A stretch of 64,000 nucleotides of DNA from Flaviflexus ciconiae (GCF_003971195.1 NZ_CP034593.1:1860001-1924000), one strand, 5' to 3'. Positions 45,084-53,821 are shown, counted from the stretch's first letter. Notes: generated from the letters alone by a model not told the origin. Numbers and translations are program-made.

Positions 45084-45411
45084 TACCCGTCTAGGCAGGG
45101 AGCCCTGCCCATCATCACAACTCCGGATCGGGTCGCTTCCCCCTTTAGAAAACGAATTACGCAAGTCTTCGTATCTCTAATTCATCCATCCCAATCTTGT
45201 GTCCCGGGCAACAGCCTTTTCGCCCGATTTCCGCTCGATCAAATTTCTTGGCTGTAAAACCGCAGGTTAGAGCTGTAGTTCGATATCAAGATAGTTTTCA
45301 CAATTCACAACGAATCGGATATTTCGAATTAATGACAAAAGTCCCAGACAGGACATTTTTTTCGGGCCAAACTGCAATTACATAAGGCTCTAAACAAAGA
45401 AGAGGTGGACA
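45084..45411. other. A+T-rich promoter region of paralog 4
   Basis: No gene. This is the most A+T-rich stretch of the reductase region, with a T7 run near 45355 and AGAGG before the paralog-4 start. It probably holds the promoter of the dmsABC-like operon and binding sites for an oxygen or redox regulator, none of which I can identify with confidence. Confidence 0.4.
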
Positions 45412-47973
45412 ATGACAATTGCCGCTAACCGGGAACGCACGGGGCTCTCTCGTCGTTCGTTTATGAAGTGGTCGGGGGTTGCCGGCGGCTCTGCCGCACT
45501 GGTTGCAACTGCCGCTCATCTTGGAATGCCTGGTACGTCCGCCCAGGCCGATTCCGACGGCATGACCGACGCCGATAAGACCGTCTGGTCCGCATGCACG
45601 GTGAACTGTGGTTCCCGTTGCCCTCTCCGTCTTCAGGTCAAGGACGGTACCGTCGTCCGCGTCCTCCCTGACAACACCGGCACCGACGAGCTCGGCAGCC
45701 AGCAGGTTCGCGCCTGCGTCCGTGGCCGTTCGCAGCGCCACCGTATCTACAACCCCGATCGCCTCAAGAAGCCAATGAAGCGTAAGCCCGGCACCAAGCG
45801 TGGCGATGAGCAGTGGGAAGAGATCTCGTGGGAGCAGGCTCTTAACGAGATTGCCGACAAGATGAAGGACATCAAGGAGAACTACGGCAACGAAGCTTTC
45901 TACATCCAGTACGGAACAGGCGTCCTTGGTTCCACGATGGCTTGCTCATGGCCGCCGGACACCACCGCTTTCGCAAAGCTTCTGAACTGCTATGGCGGAT
46001 ACCTTGATCACTACTCGGACTACTCGACCGCTCCGATCACGCAGGCTTACCCATACCACTACGGTAGCTGGGTTAACGGCAACTCCTTCGACGACGCGAA
46101 GAACTCGAAGCTTCAGGTCATGTTCGGTAACAACCCGCTCGAGACTCGTATGTCGGGTGGCGGCCAGCTGTTCGTCACGCAGGACACGAAGAAGAACCAC
46201 GGCGTTAAGACGATCGTGATCGATCCCCGCTACTCGGAGACGGCCGCACTTCTCGCTGATGAGTGGGTCGGTCTGCGTCCCGGCACCGATGCTGCTCTTA
46301 TTGCCGGCATGATCCACACGATGATCTCTGAGGATCTGCAGGATCAGGATTTCCTCGACACGTACGTTGTTGGTTTCGATGAGGACACCCTCCCCGAGGG
46401 CGCTCCGGAGAACTCCTCCTACCGTTCCTACCTTGAGGGCAAGGGCGCAGACGGCATCGAGAAGACTCCCGCGTGGGCTTCCGAGATCACCGGCGTTCCC
46501 GCCGAGCGGATCCGTCAGCTTGCCCGCGAGATCGCGGCTGCTAAGCCATGTTCGATCACGCAGGGCTGGGGCCCGCAACGTCATGCCAATGGCGAGAACA
46601 ATGCTCGTGCAATCTTTATGCTCGCTGCCGTGACCGGCAACGTCGGCATCCCCGGTGGTGGCACCGGTGCCCGCGAGGGCGCGCAGGCGCTACCACTCAG
46701 CAAGCCGTTCTACAACGTTCCGAACCCGTCGAACAAGATCATCTCCGTGTTCGGCTGGCTTGATGCCATCGAGTACGGCGATCAGCTAGATACATTCAAC
46801 GGCGGTGTTTGCGAGAAGGTCGCCCCCGGCGTCCGCTCGAACAAAGTCCCGGTTGACGACAACGGCAACCCGACGAACATCAGTCTGGACGTTCCCCTTA
46901 AGGGAATCTTCCAGTACGGCTCAAACTCGCTGGTTAACCAGACCGGTGACAACAACCGGTCGGTCGAGATTCTCCAGGATGAGACGAAGGCTGAGCTGAT
47001 CGTTACCTGCGATATCCAGTACACGGTTTCCGCTCGCTACTCGGACTACGTCCTTCCCGGCACGTCAACAGCTGAGGAATCGGACATTCACCCTGGCGAG
47101 AATGCTGGCCCGATGGCCTATGGGATTGTTTCGCAGGCTGCAATTGATCCCCTTTACGAGTGCCGCACGATCTTCGACATTTGCACCGAGCTGGCTGACC
47201 GTCTTGGTGTGAAGGAAGAGTTCACCGGTGGCAAGACCCGCGAGGAATGGCTCGAAGAGACCATTAACGTTGCTCGCGAGGCAGATGCTGAGCTCCCCAC
47301 CTATGAAGAGTGGAAGGAAATGGGCATCTTCCGTAAGAACCAGGGTCCTGCGGTTGCACTCGCAGATTTCCGTGAGGATCCGGAGGCTAACCCGCTTCCG
47401 ACTCCGTCCGGAAAGATTGAAATCTACTCCGACCGTCTGGCAGCAATGTCAGAGAAGTGGGAGTTTGGCGTGTTCCGTCCCGAGCTGCCTGGCGACAAGC
47501 TGACAGCTCTTCCGGAATTCGTCGAGACTTGGGAAGGCGCCTTGGAGGCCCGCGAGAATGACAAGTACCCGCTACAGGTCATTGGTCACCACTACAAGGC
47601 ACGTACACACTCCAGCTACGGAAACGTGGACTGGCTAAAGGAAGCGCACACGCAGTCCGCATGGATCAACCCGATCGATGCTGCTGCACGTGGAATCGAG
47701 AACGACGACGAAGTGTTCGTGTACAACGATCGCGGAACCGTCCGTCTCCCGGCAAAGGTGACGGAACGTATCGTTCCGGGAACGATGTCGATTCCGCAGG
47801 GCGCTTGGTTCGATCCGAAGGGCGCTTCGGATGTCAAGCCGCCTAGCGAGGCCAATCAGGACAAGCCGGTCGATGTCGCCGGATCTGTCAACACGCTCAC
47901 GTCACTGCACCCCTCGCCGCTTGCGAAGGGCAACGCGGTGCACACAACCCTAGCTAACGTCGTCAAGGCCTGA
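45412..47973 (+). CDS. DmsA-like molybdopterin oxidoreductase, paralog 4
   Basis: An 853-residue Tat-exported catalytic subunit, first gene of a complete dmsABC-like operon. Tat motif SRRSFMKWSGVAGG, probable cleavage after AQA. Fe-S cysteines 62, 66, 70 and 102, active-site region HYSDYSTAP, and the DmsA-like segments VMFGNNPLETRMSGGGQ, GWGPQRHANGENN and GTGAREGAQALPL. AGAAGAGG precedes ATG. The B subunit follows 14 bases later and the anchor overlaps that. This operon probably supplies the membrane module used by the whole array. Confidence 0.94.
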   Translation: MTIAANRERTGLSRRSFMKWSGVAGGSAALVATAAHLGMPGTSAQADSDGMTDADKTVWSACTVNCGSRCPLRLQVKDGTVVRVLPDNTGTDELGSQQVRACVRGRSQRHRIYNPDRLKKPMKRKPGTKRGDEQWEEISWEQALNEIADKMKDIKENYGNEAFYIQYGTGVLGSTMACSWPPDTTAFAKLLNCYGGYLDHYSDYSTAPITQAYPYHYGSWVNGNSFDDAKNSKLQVMFGNNPLETRMSGGGQLFVTQDTKKNHGVKTIVIDPRYSETAALLADEWVGLRPGTDAALIAGMIHTMISEDLQDQDFLDTYVVGFDEDTLPEGAPENSSYRSYLEGKGADGIEKTPAWASEITGVPAERIRQLAREIAAAKPCSITQGWGPQRHANGENNARAIFMLAAVTGNVGIPGGGTGAREGAQALPLSKPFYNVPNPSNKIISVFGWLDAIEYGDQLDTFNGGVCEKVAPGVRSNKVPVDDNGNPTNISLDVPLKGIFQYGSNSLVNQTGDNNRSVEILQDETKAELIVTCDIQYTVSARYSDYVLPGTSTAEESDIHPGENAGPMAYGIVSQAAIDPLYECRTIFDICTELADRLGVKEEFTGGKTREEWLEETINVAREADAELPTYEEWKEMGIFRKNQGPAVALADFREDPEANPLPTPSGKIEIYSDRLAAMSEKWEFGVFRPELPGDKLTALPEFVETWEGALEARENDKYPLQVIGHHYKARTHSSYGNVDWLKEAHTQSAWINPIDAAARGIENDDEVFVYNDRGTVRLPAKVTERIVPGTMSIPQGAWFDPKGASDVKPPSEANQDKPVDVAGSVNTLTSLHPSPLAKGNAVHTTLANVVKA

Positions 47974-47987
47974 AAGAGGTAATAAAC

Positions 47988-48626
47988 ATGGCCACTGCTG
48001 AAATCACGGCCGGAGCGAACTACGGGTTCTTCTTCGACCAGTCTCTCTGCACAGGCTGCAAGGCTTGTCAGATCGCCTGTAAGGACAAGCATGATCTTCC
48101 CGTCGGTGTGAACTGGCGCCGGGTCGTCGAGTACTCGGGCGGTTCCTGGCAGGAGTCGGGGAACACCTTCACTCCCAACGTCTTCACCTACTACACATCC
48201 ATTGCTTGCAACCACTGCGAGAACGCGATCTGCATGGAGGTCTGCCCCACGACGGCGATGTCCCGCCGCGAGGATGGCACCATCTACGTCGACTCCGACA
48301 AGTGCGTTGGTTGCCGCTACTGCGAGTGGGCCTGCGCCTACTCCGCTCCCCAGTTCAACGCAGAGACCGGTCAGATGACCAAGTGCGACCTCTGCTACGA
48401 CTACCGCTCGACCGGTCAGGATCCCGCGTGTGTCTCGGCATGCCCGTCGCGCGCACTAGACTGGGGTCCGATCGACCAGCTGCGTGAGGAGTACGGCAAC
48501 ACGGACAACATCGCTCCGCTTCCGGATCCCTCGATCACGAACCCGCGTCTCGTCGTCAACCCGCACCGCGATGCCCAGACCTGGGATGCCGCTTCCGGTG
48601 CTATTGCGAACCCGAAGGAAATCTGA
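47988..48626 (+). CDS. DmsB-like four-cluster ferredoxin subunit, copy 2
   Basis: A 212-residue relative of copy 1 with the same four 4Fe-4S motifs (CTGCKACQIACKD; CNHCENAICMEVCP; CVGCRYCEWACAY; CDLCYDYRSTGQDPACVSACP). Most of the backbone is identical to copy 1, and the C-terminal NPHRDAQTWD and NPKEI are shared, so the two B subunits could substitute for one another. AAAGAGGTAATAAAC lies before the ATG. The stop overlaps the dmsC-like start (TGATG). Confidence 0.94.
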   Translation: MATAEITAGANYGFFFDQSLCTGCKACQIACKDKHDLPVGVNWRRVVEYSGGSWQESGNTFTPNVFTYYTSIACNHCENAICMEVCPTTAMSRREDGTIYVDSDKCVGCRYCEWACAYSAPQFNAETGQMTKCDLCYDYRSTGQDPACVSACPSRALDWGPIDQLREEYGNTDNIAPLPDPSITNPRLVVNPHRDAQTWDAASGAIANPKEI

Positions 48627-49669
48627 TGAACCTCCACGAACTACCCATGATCATCTTTACCGTCTTCGCGCAGATGAGCGTCGGCGCCTTCGTGGCTCTC
48701 GGTGTCATCAACGTAGTCGGTACCCCCAAGTACGGTCGCGAGACGATCGAGCGGGTCACGGACCCTGCTATCTACGCGATTGGCCCGACCCTCGTGTTCG
48801 GCCTTATCGCCTCGATGTTCCACATGAACGACATTACGAACACGCTCAACGTCCTTCGTAACTGGGATACGTCCTGGCTGTCGCGTGAGATCATCCTCGG
48901 TGTTGGCTTCGCTGGCCTCGGCTTCCTCTTCGCCATCATGCAGTGGTTCAAGATCGCCAGCCACACGATTCGCCAGGCCATCGCGCTTCTGGCAGCTATC
49001 GTTGGCCTCGGCCTGGTCTACTCGATGTCGATGATTTACGCCTCGGTTGAGACCATCCCCGCATGGAACACCTGGTCGGTCCCCGTCCAGTTCTTCGCAA
49101 CCACCTTCCTCCTGGGTGCCCTAGCAGTTGGGGCCGCGATCCTCATTCACATGTCGATCCGCTTCCGCTCATCCGACAACGGCACGCCGGCAGCACCGGC
49201 CACTGACAGCACTGTCGATGGCACCGATGGTGACGGCAAGGGCGGCGTTGGCCTCCTCCAGAAGACGAAACTCCAGGCCCGTTCCATGACCCGTGAGCGG
49301 CTCACAGTTGACTCCCCGGACGCCAAGGCTGGCGTCCAGATCATCCGCTGGGTTGCGATCACGTCGGTCGTTATTGGTGTCATTATCTTCATCAACTACA
49401 TCTTCCACATCATCAACCTGGCCACGGGCGTTCCGGCGGCACAGCTGGCCGCCGAGGAATACCAGTCTGGCTTCTTCTTCGTCCGTCTTGCTCTCCTGGG
49501 AATCGCAGCTGTTCTCCTTGCAGTCTTCACGTACAGGACCGCTAACCAGGAGTTCAAGAACCCGAAGACCCTGACGATCCTCATGATGACGGCGCTCGTT
49601 CTCGCTGTTGTTACCGAGTTCATGGGCCGCTCGGTCCACTACGACACGCTCTTCCGAGTAGGTATGTAG
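48626..49669 (+). CDS. DmsC-like membrane anchor subunit
   Basis: A 347-residue quinol-oxidising anchor: eight or nine membrane helices, beginning with NLHELPMIIFTVFAQMSVGAF, then HMNDITNTLNVLRNWDTSWLSREI, which resembles the conserved DmsC loop after helix 2. A hydrophilic insertion (about residues 180-235, rich in Gly, Asp, Thr and Lys) interrupts the helices and is not usual for E. coli DmsC. It is the only anchor in the array. The terminator at 49679 follows. Confidence 0.9.
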   Translation: MNLHELPMIIFTVFAQMSVGAFVALGVINVVGTPKYGRETIERVTDPAIYAIGPTLVFGLIASMFHMNDITNTLNVLRNWDTSWLSREIILGVGFAGLGFLFAIMQWFKIASHTIRQAIALLAAIVGLGLVYSMSMIYASVETIPAWNTWSVPVQFFATTFLLGALAVGAAILIHMSIRFRSSDNGTPAAPATDSTVDGTDGDGKGGVGLLQKTKLQARSMTRERLTVDSPDAKAGVQIIRWVAITSVVIGVIIFINYIFHIINLATGVPAAQLAAEEYQSGFFFVRLALLGIAAVLLAVFTYRTANQEFKNPKTLTILMMTALVLAVVTEFMGRSVHYDTLFRVGM

Positions 49670-49678
49670 TAACTCTTT

Positions 49679-49714
49679 AGAAGGGCGGGACCTGAGGGTT
49701 CCGCCCTTCTTCTA
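49679..49714 (+). terminator. intrinsic terminator
   Basis: AGAAGGGCGGGACC and GGTTCCGCCCTTCT pair around a short loop, followed by TCTAT, directly after the dmsC-like stop. Confidence 0.8.
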
Positions 49715-49894
49715 TACCCGCACACCGCAACATTCGTGCGCACCGCGCACAGCATCCTTGCCGTCAAGTGGAATCCCTGTTCCGGAGCACTACCTCGCTA
49801 ACCCGGACAGAACAGCCGAATCTAGGCACAAGGTCGCTGCCCGGTATGTCCGAGTCCGGATAGAATTTACCCAGTACCCCCTAAAAGGAGAATC

Positions 49895-50529
49895 GTGAAC
49901 CCTTCACTGCCATCCCCCGAATTCCTTGACCGCATGGCCGCAGCGTTTGCAACGCTCGGTAGGCTCCACCTTCAGTCCCCGATCAGGAGACCCTTGATCA
50001 GTTGGCTGAGCTACTGGACGAGTGGCCGATCGAGGACGAGGGCGATACCGCGTTCGGTCTCAAGGAGCTCCGCGCATCGCTTGCGGAGAAGGAAGAGGTC
50101 GCGCAGATCCGCCGCGACCACAACCTCCTGTATGGCGTGACGGCAGGGGCAAAGGTTCCCCCCTACGAGTCCGTGCACCGTAATCGTGACGGTCTGATCT
50201 TTGATGAGGAAACCCTTCAGGTACGTTCCGAGTACCGCAAGCTTGGCCTGCAAGCTCCCAAGCTCAACCAGGAGCCCGATGACCACATCGGCCTCGAGTT
50301 TAACTTCATTGCACAGTCCTGCCTGCGTTCCCTCGATGCTCTCGATCAGGATTCGACAACCGACGCTTCCCGCTACTACGGGATCGGTGCCGTATTCATG
50401 GAGCAGCACATCATGGAGTGGGCTCCCGCAATGCTTGAGGAAGCCGCAGAGGCCGCGGAGACACGTTTCTACCGGGGAATCATGTACATGTCGCTCGGGG
50501 CACTAGCGGCGTACGCAGTGGGTCAATGA
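49895..50529 (+). pseudogene. TorD/DmsD-family chaperone with -1 frameshift
   Basis: Redox-enzyme maturation protein that would bind the Tat leader of the DmsA-like proteins and hold them until cofactor insertion. All-helical: LAELLDEWPIEDEGD, DHNLLYGVTAGAKVPPYESVH (the conserved YxxLF and PPYESV-like region), MEQHIMEWAPAMLEEA near the end. GTG 49895 is preceded by AAAGGAG. The first 27 residues lie in one frame (LHLQ), and one missing base in the CCCC at 49977-49980 moves to the frame that continues DQETLDQLAELL. Without that base the protein would be a short nonsense peptide. Confidence 0.85.
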
Positions 50530-51398
50530 CGGGCCTGAGGCTTCTCCATTCTTGGCTGCGAGCCAACGATCCCGGTCCTATCGCTCTTCTGGAACCGGGT
50601 GAGGATCTTCTTGTCGCGGATAAGAAGATCCCGGCCGTCCTGCTTACCGAGCCACTGGCAGAGATTCCTCGTCACGAGATCCTTGAAGCGCTAGGGCTCG
50701 GGGCCACCGAGATTTATCTTCACGGTGAACCGGGCGATCTCTCAAAACTTGTCGAAACCCTAGAAGTAGCCGGCATCACCAAACTCAGGGAAGCTTCGAG
50801 GGTCATTAAGCCAAAGAGTTCGTTCAGTGCGGACGACGTTCCTCATTCACGCCGTGACCTTTTTGGCATGGGAGCAAGCACCCTTCAGCTTCCGGACGAC
50901 GACATGCTTCCGGAGGACCGCGAGCGCCTCGCTCTCACAAGGCTTCTTCAGGCCGAGGGCGTAGAACCGTCCGTCCTGGCTGACACCCCGTCCCACGGTC
51001 TGCTACTACAAACCTCGGGGTGTACCGCGTGTGGCGTATGCGTGAAGGCCTGTCCAACGGACGCTCTGGAGTTGACGTACACGGAGATAGGAACCGAGCG
51101 GAGAATCTCCTCACTCGGGATCGTCGACTCTCAGTGCATTGGTTGCCGTAAGTGCGTGGAACTCTGTCCCGAATCGGCGTTTACGGTCGAGGGCAATACG
51201 TCGTGGGAGACGCGCCTAGCAGACACTCCAAAGCGTCCGCTCGAAACAATTCCGACGGTCAAGTGCGAGAAGTGCAAAACCTTCTTCCCGTTGAAGGAAG
51301 GCGGGACGCTCTGCAAGACCTGTAAGGCAACCCGCGACAATCCCTTCGCAATCCGGTGGCCCGAGGGAGTTCCGAAACCTCCCGGCCTGAACTTCTAA
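50526..51398 (+). CDS. 4Fe-4S protein with zinc ribbon, reductase-accessory
   Basis: A 290-residue protein. Residues 1-150 carry no known signature. Around 160-225 there are two ferredoxin motifs (CTACGVCVKACP and CIGCRKCVELCP), then a CxxC...CxxC zinc-ribbon pattern (CEKCKTF ... CKTCKAT). The ATG overlaps the chaperone stop, so it belongs with the reductase assembly genes and may feed electrons to, or mature, the Mo enzymes. No Tat or Sec signal is seen. Family name unknown to me; the role is inferred from context. Confidence 0.8.
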   Translation: MTGLRLLHSWLRANDPGPIALLEPGEDLLVADKKIPAVLLTEPLAEIPRHEILEALGLGATEIYLHGEPGDLSKLVETLEVAGITKLREASRVIKPKSSFSADDVPHSRRDLFGMGASTLQLPDDDMLPEDRERLALTRLLQAEGVEPSVLADTPSHGLLLQTSGCTACGVCVKACPTDALELTYTEIGTERRISSLGIVDSQCIGCRKCVELCPESAFTVEGNTSWETRLADTPKRPLETIPTVKCEKCKTFFPLKEGGTLCKTCKATRDNPFAIRWPEGVPKPPGLNF

Positions 51399-51461
51399 CG
51401 TATTCGGTACCAGTCATTCCATCCGCCCGAATACCCCAGGGTTCTAAGCATCTTCGGTAGT

Positions 51462-51496
51462 AGATTGCCCCGGCTATTCGCCGGGGCAATCTACTT
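51462..51496. terminator. terminator between convergent genes
   Basis: AGATTGCCCCGGC (51462-51474) and GCCGGGGCAATCT (51480-51492) pair exactly around TATTC. It separates the 4Fe-4S gene from the convergent moaB-moaE fusion gene. Confidence 0.85.
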
Positions 51497-51532
51497 CTCG
51501 GGAACCTTGTTCACGGGACGACTCCCGGTGGT

Positions 51533-52582
51533 TTAGGCTGAGCCGGACCATTCGTGCGAGCCGTCTGGGAACTGTTGCTTCTTCCACACCGGAAGTTGCA
51601 TCTTGACCTGTTCCACGACTTCGTTGAGAGCGTTGAACGCTTCGACTCGGTGGGCGGCAGACACGGCCGCTCCTAGGGCTAGGTCGCCGATCTCCAGATG
51701 TCCGGCACGGTGGACCACTGCGATAGCGAGGCACCCTGAGCCCTTCGCGACCTCGTGGGCAACCCGGGCAACAACATTGGCCGCGTCGGGATGTGCTTCG
51801 TAGTCGATGGAGTCAACGGACCTGCCAGCATCGTGGTTGCGGACGATACCTCGGAAGGTCATGACGGCACCGGCTTCGGGGCGTTCAACCATTTTCACGA
51901 GATCAGCGACATCAACATCGTCTTCGGTGACCGTCGCATAAACCACATCGGCGTCGTGGTCGAGACGCTTTGCCTTGTGCTGATTTTCCCAGGTTGCTTG
52001 CGCATGCGCAGTGGGCTGAACTTTCGCTCCATGATGGTGGGCTGCGGGGATATCCAGGTCGGATACGTGTCCGCCGTGATCGTGGGAAACGTGGGGTACC
52101 GGATGGTCGCCGCCCTCGAGCTGGTCGACGATATGGTCGAGAAGCGGGCCAATGACATTGACCGTGTCGGTGACACCGCCGCGAGATCCGGGGGCGTTAA
52201 CAACGAAGGCATCCTTGCCGTCGACGGTCACGATGCCGGCGAGGGCGCGGGATAGCGGGGCGGCCGGCGCGTTCTTTGCGGCTTGCCGAATCAGGGATTC
52301 AATCCCGTCCAGACGCTTTGTCAGCAGGGGCATTGTGCCTTCTGGAGTTTCGTCCCGCGGCGAGATACCGGTACCTCCGGTTGTCACAATAACGCGGGCA
52401 CCTTCGCGGACGGAGGCCTGGATGGTCTCCGAAACGGATTCTGTGCCGTCTGGGATAATCTTCTTCTCGGTCACTTCGATCGCCCACCCGCCGAGGAGGG
52501 CTGCGGCAAGGGGTCCGGAAAGGTCTTCTCGTTCGCCGCTTGCGCAACGATCCGACACGGTAATGACATGCGCGGTAATCAC
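51533..52582 (-). CDS. MoaB/Mog-MoaE fusion: molybdopterin adenylyltransferase plus synthase large subunit
   Basis: A 349-residue two-domain protein. Residues 1-155 are the MoaB/MogA domain (HVITVSDRCASGEREDLSG, TTGGTGISPRDETPEG, APLSRALAGI, VNAPGSRGG), which adenylylates molybdopterin. Residues about 205-345 are MoaE (MTFRGIVRNHDAG, YEAHPDAANVV, HRAGHLEIGDLA, QLPVWKKQQFPDG), which works with MoaD. A histidine-rich linker (HVSHDHGGHVSD, AHHHGAK) joins them. GTG 52582 is chosen because TAGACT lies seven bases upstream and RVITAHV is the family start. Confidence 0.9.
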   Translation of the reverse strand: MITAHVITVSDRCASGEREDLSGPLAAALLGGWAIEVTEKKIIPDGTESVSETIQASVREGARVIVTTGGTGISPRDETPEGTMPLLTKRLDGIESLIRQAAKNAPAAPLSRALAGIVTVDGKDAFVVNAPGSRGGVTDTVNVIGPLLDHIVDQLEGGDHPVPHVSHDHGGHVSDLDIPAAHHHGAKVQPTAHAQATWENQHKAKRLDHDADVVYATVTEDDVDVADLVKMVERPEAGAVMTFRGIVRNHDAGRSVDSIDYEAHPDAANVVARVAHEVAKGSGCLAIAVVHRAGHLEIGDLALGAAVSAAHRVEAFNALNEVVEQVKMQLPVWKKQQFPDGSHEWSGSA

Positions 52583-52595
52583 GCGGTCCAGTCTA
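52583..52595 (-). promoter_or_regulatory. leaderless promoter of moaB-moaE fusion
   Basis: TAGACT on the minus strand (52590-52595) is seven bases from GTG 52582. Confidence 0.5.
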
Positions 52596-52656
52596 CCCGG
52601 GCTGCATATACGCCCTATACGACCGTAGTCCCATAAATCGGACAATTCACTGCAGG

Positions 52657-52669
52657 TAGAATCGTGTTT
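52657..52669 (+). promoter_or_regulatory. leaderless promoter of moeB
   Basis: TAGAAT at 52657-52662 is seven bases before ATG 52670, divergent from the moaB-moaE promoter 60 bases away. Confidence 0.55.
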
Positions 52670-53821
52670 ATGTTGCCTCTCGTTGAACCCGGCGCTCCAC
52701 TGACTCCGGAGCAGACTGTCAGGTACTCCCGTCATCTCATGCTTGAAGAAATTGGGGACCTCGGGCAGCGGCGCCTCAAGAACGCGCGTGTTCTCGCAAT
52801 CGGTGCCGGTGGCCTCGGATCCCCCTCCCTTCTCTACCTGGCCGCCGCGGGTGTCGGCACCCTCGGCGTCATCGATGACGACCTGGTTGACCGGTCGAAT
52901 CTGCACCGTCAGGTGCTCCACACCGACACGAGTGTCGGCATCCCCAAGACCGAGTCGGCGGCGAACGCACTGACAGAACTCAACCCCGATATCACGGTGA
53001 ATCAGCACCGTGAGCGTCTCACGGAGGAGAACATCGATTCGATTTTCTCCCAGTACGACGTCATCATGGACGGCACCGATAACTTCCAGACCCGTTATCT
53101 CGTCGAGTCCGCCTGCACCCGCCTGGGTATTCCTGAAGTCTGGGGGTCGATCCTGAAGTTCAACGGTCAGGTTTCCGTGTTCTGGACCGGCGAGCGGGCA
53201 GTTGCCGCTGGCGCACCGGCACCGGATGGTGTGAGCCTGCGCGACCTGTTCCCCTCTCCCCCGCCCGCGGGCGAAGTCCCTGCCTGTGGTGATGTCGGAG
53301 TACTTGGCTCCCTCCCGGGTCAGGTCGGCACGATCATGGCGACCGAGGCAGTCAAGCTGATCTGTGGCATCGGTGAACCGCTGGTTGGCCGGGTCATGGT
53401 GATCGACACCCTGAAGGCTGAGACCTTCACGGTCCCGTTCGCTCCGAGGCCACTACCACGCCCCGAACCGTTCACAGCCGAGGAGCTCCTCCCGTACTGT
53501 TCGGCACCGAAGGTGCCCGAGATCGACATTGTCGAATTCGAACGACTCCGTAGCGAGGGCGTGCGAGTTCTTGATGTTCGCGAGGATTCGGAGCGAGAAG
53601 CTGCTTACCTCCCGGGTTCGGAGCACGTTGTTCTGTCTGAGCTTCTGGAACGTCCCGAACTTGCGGCTGGTGAACAGCCTGTTTACGTGCACTGCAAGGC
53701 GGGTGCGCGAAGCGCACGGGCAGTGACGGCCCTTCGAGCAATCGGTATTCAAGGTATAAATGTTGCTGGCGGGCTTGATGCTTGGCAGGCCGCAGGATTC
53801 AGCGTGGAAGGCACAAAGTGA
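52670..53821 (+). CDS. moeB: MoeB-type adenylyltransferase with C-terminal rhodanese domain
   Basis: A 383-residue protein that adenylylates the Gly-Gly end of MoaD and brings sulfur for thiocarboxylation. The E1-like domain has GAGGLGSPSLLYLAAAGVG, DGTDNFQTRY and the zinc/cysteine region PACGDVGVLG. The rhodanese domain (about 285-383) has VRVLDVRED and the persulfide cysteine in YVHCKAGARS. Zn cysteine pairs appear reduced compared with E. coli MoeB (only one CxxC-like element visible). It is the start of the moeB-moeA-moaC-mobA operon and overlaps moeA by four bases. Confidence 0.92.
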   Translation: MLPLVEPGAPLTPEQTVRYSRHLMLEEIGDLGQRRLKNARVLAIGAGGLGSPSLLYLAAAGVGTLGVIDDDLVDRSNLHRQVLHTDTSVGIPKTESAANALTELNPDITVNQHRERLTEENIDSIFSQYDVIMDGTDNFQTRYLVESACTRLGIPEVWGSILKFNGQVSVFWTGERAVAAGAPAPDGVSLRDLFPSPPPAGEVPACGDVGVLGSLPGQVGTIMATEAVKLICGIGEPLVGRVMVIDTLKAETFTVPFAPRPLPRPEPFTAEELLPYCSAPKVPEIDIVEFERLRSEGVRVLDVREDSEREAAYLPGSEHVVLSELLERPELAAGEQPVYVHCKAGARSARAVTALRAIGIQGINVAGGLDAWQAAGFSVEGTK

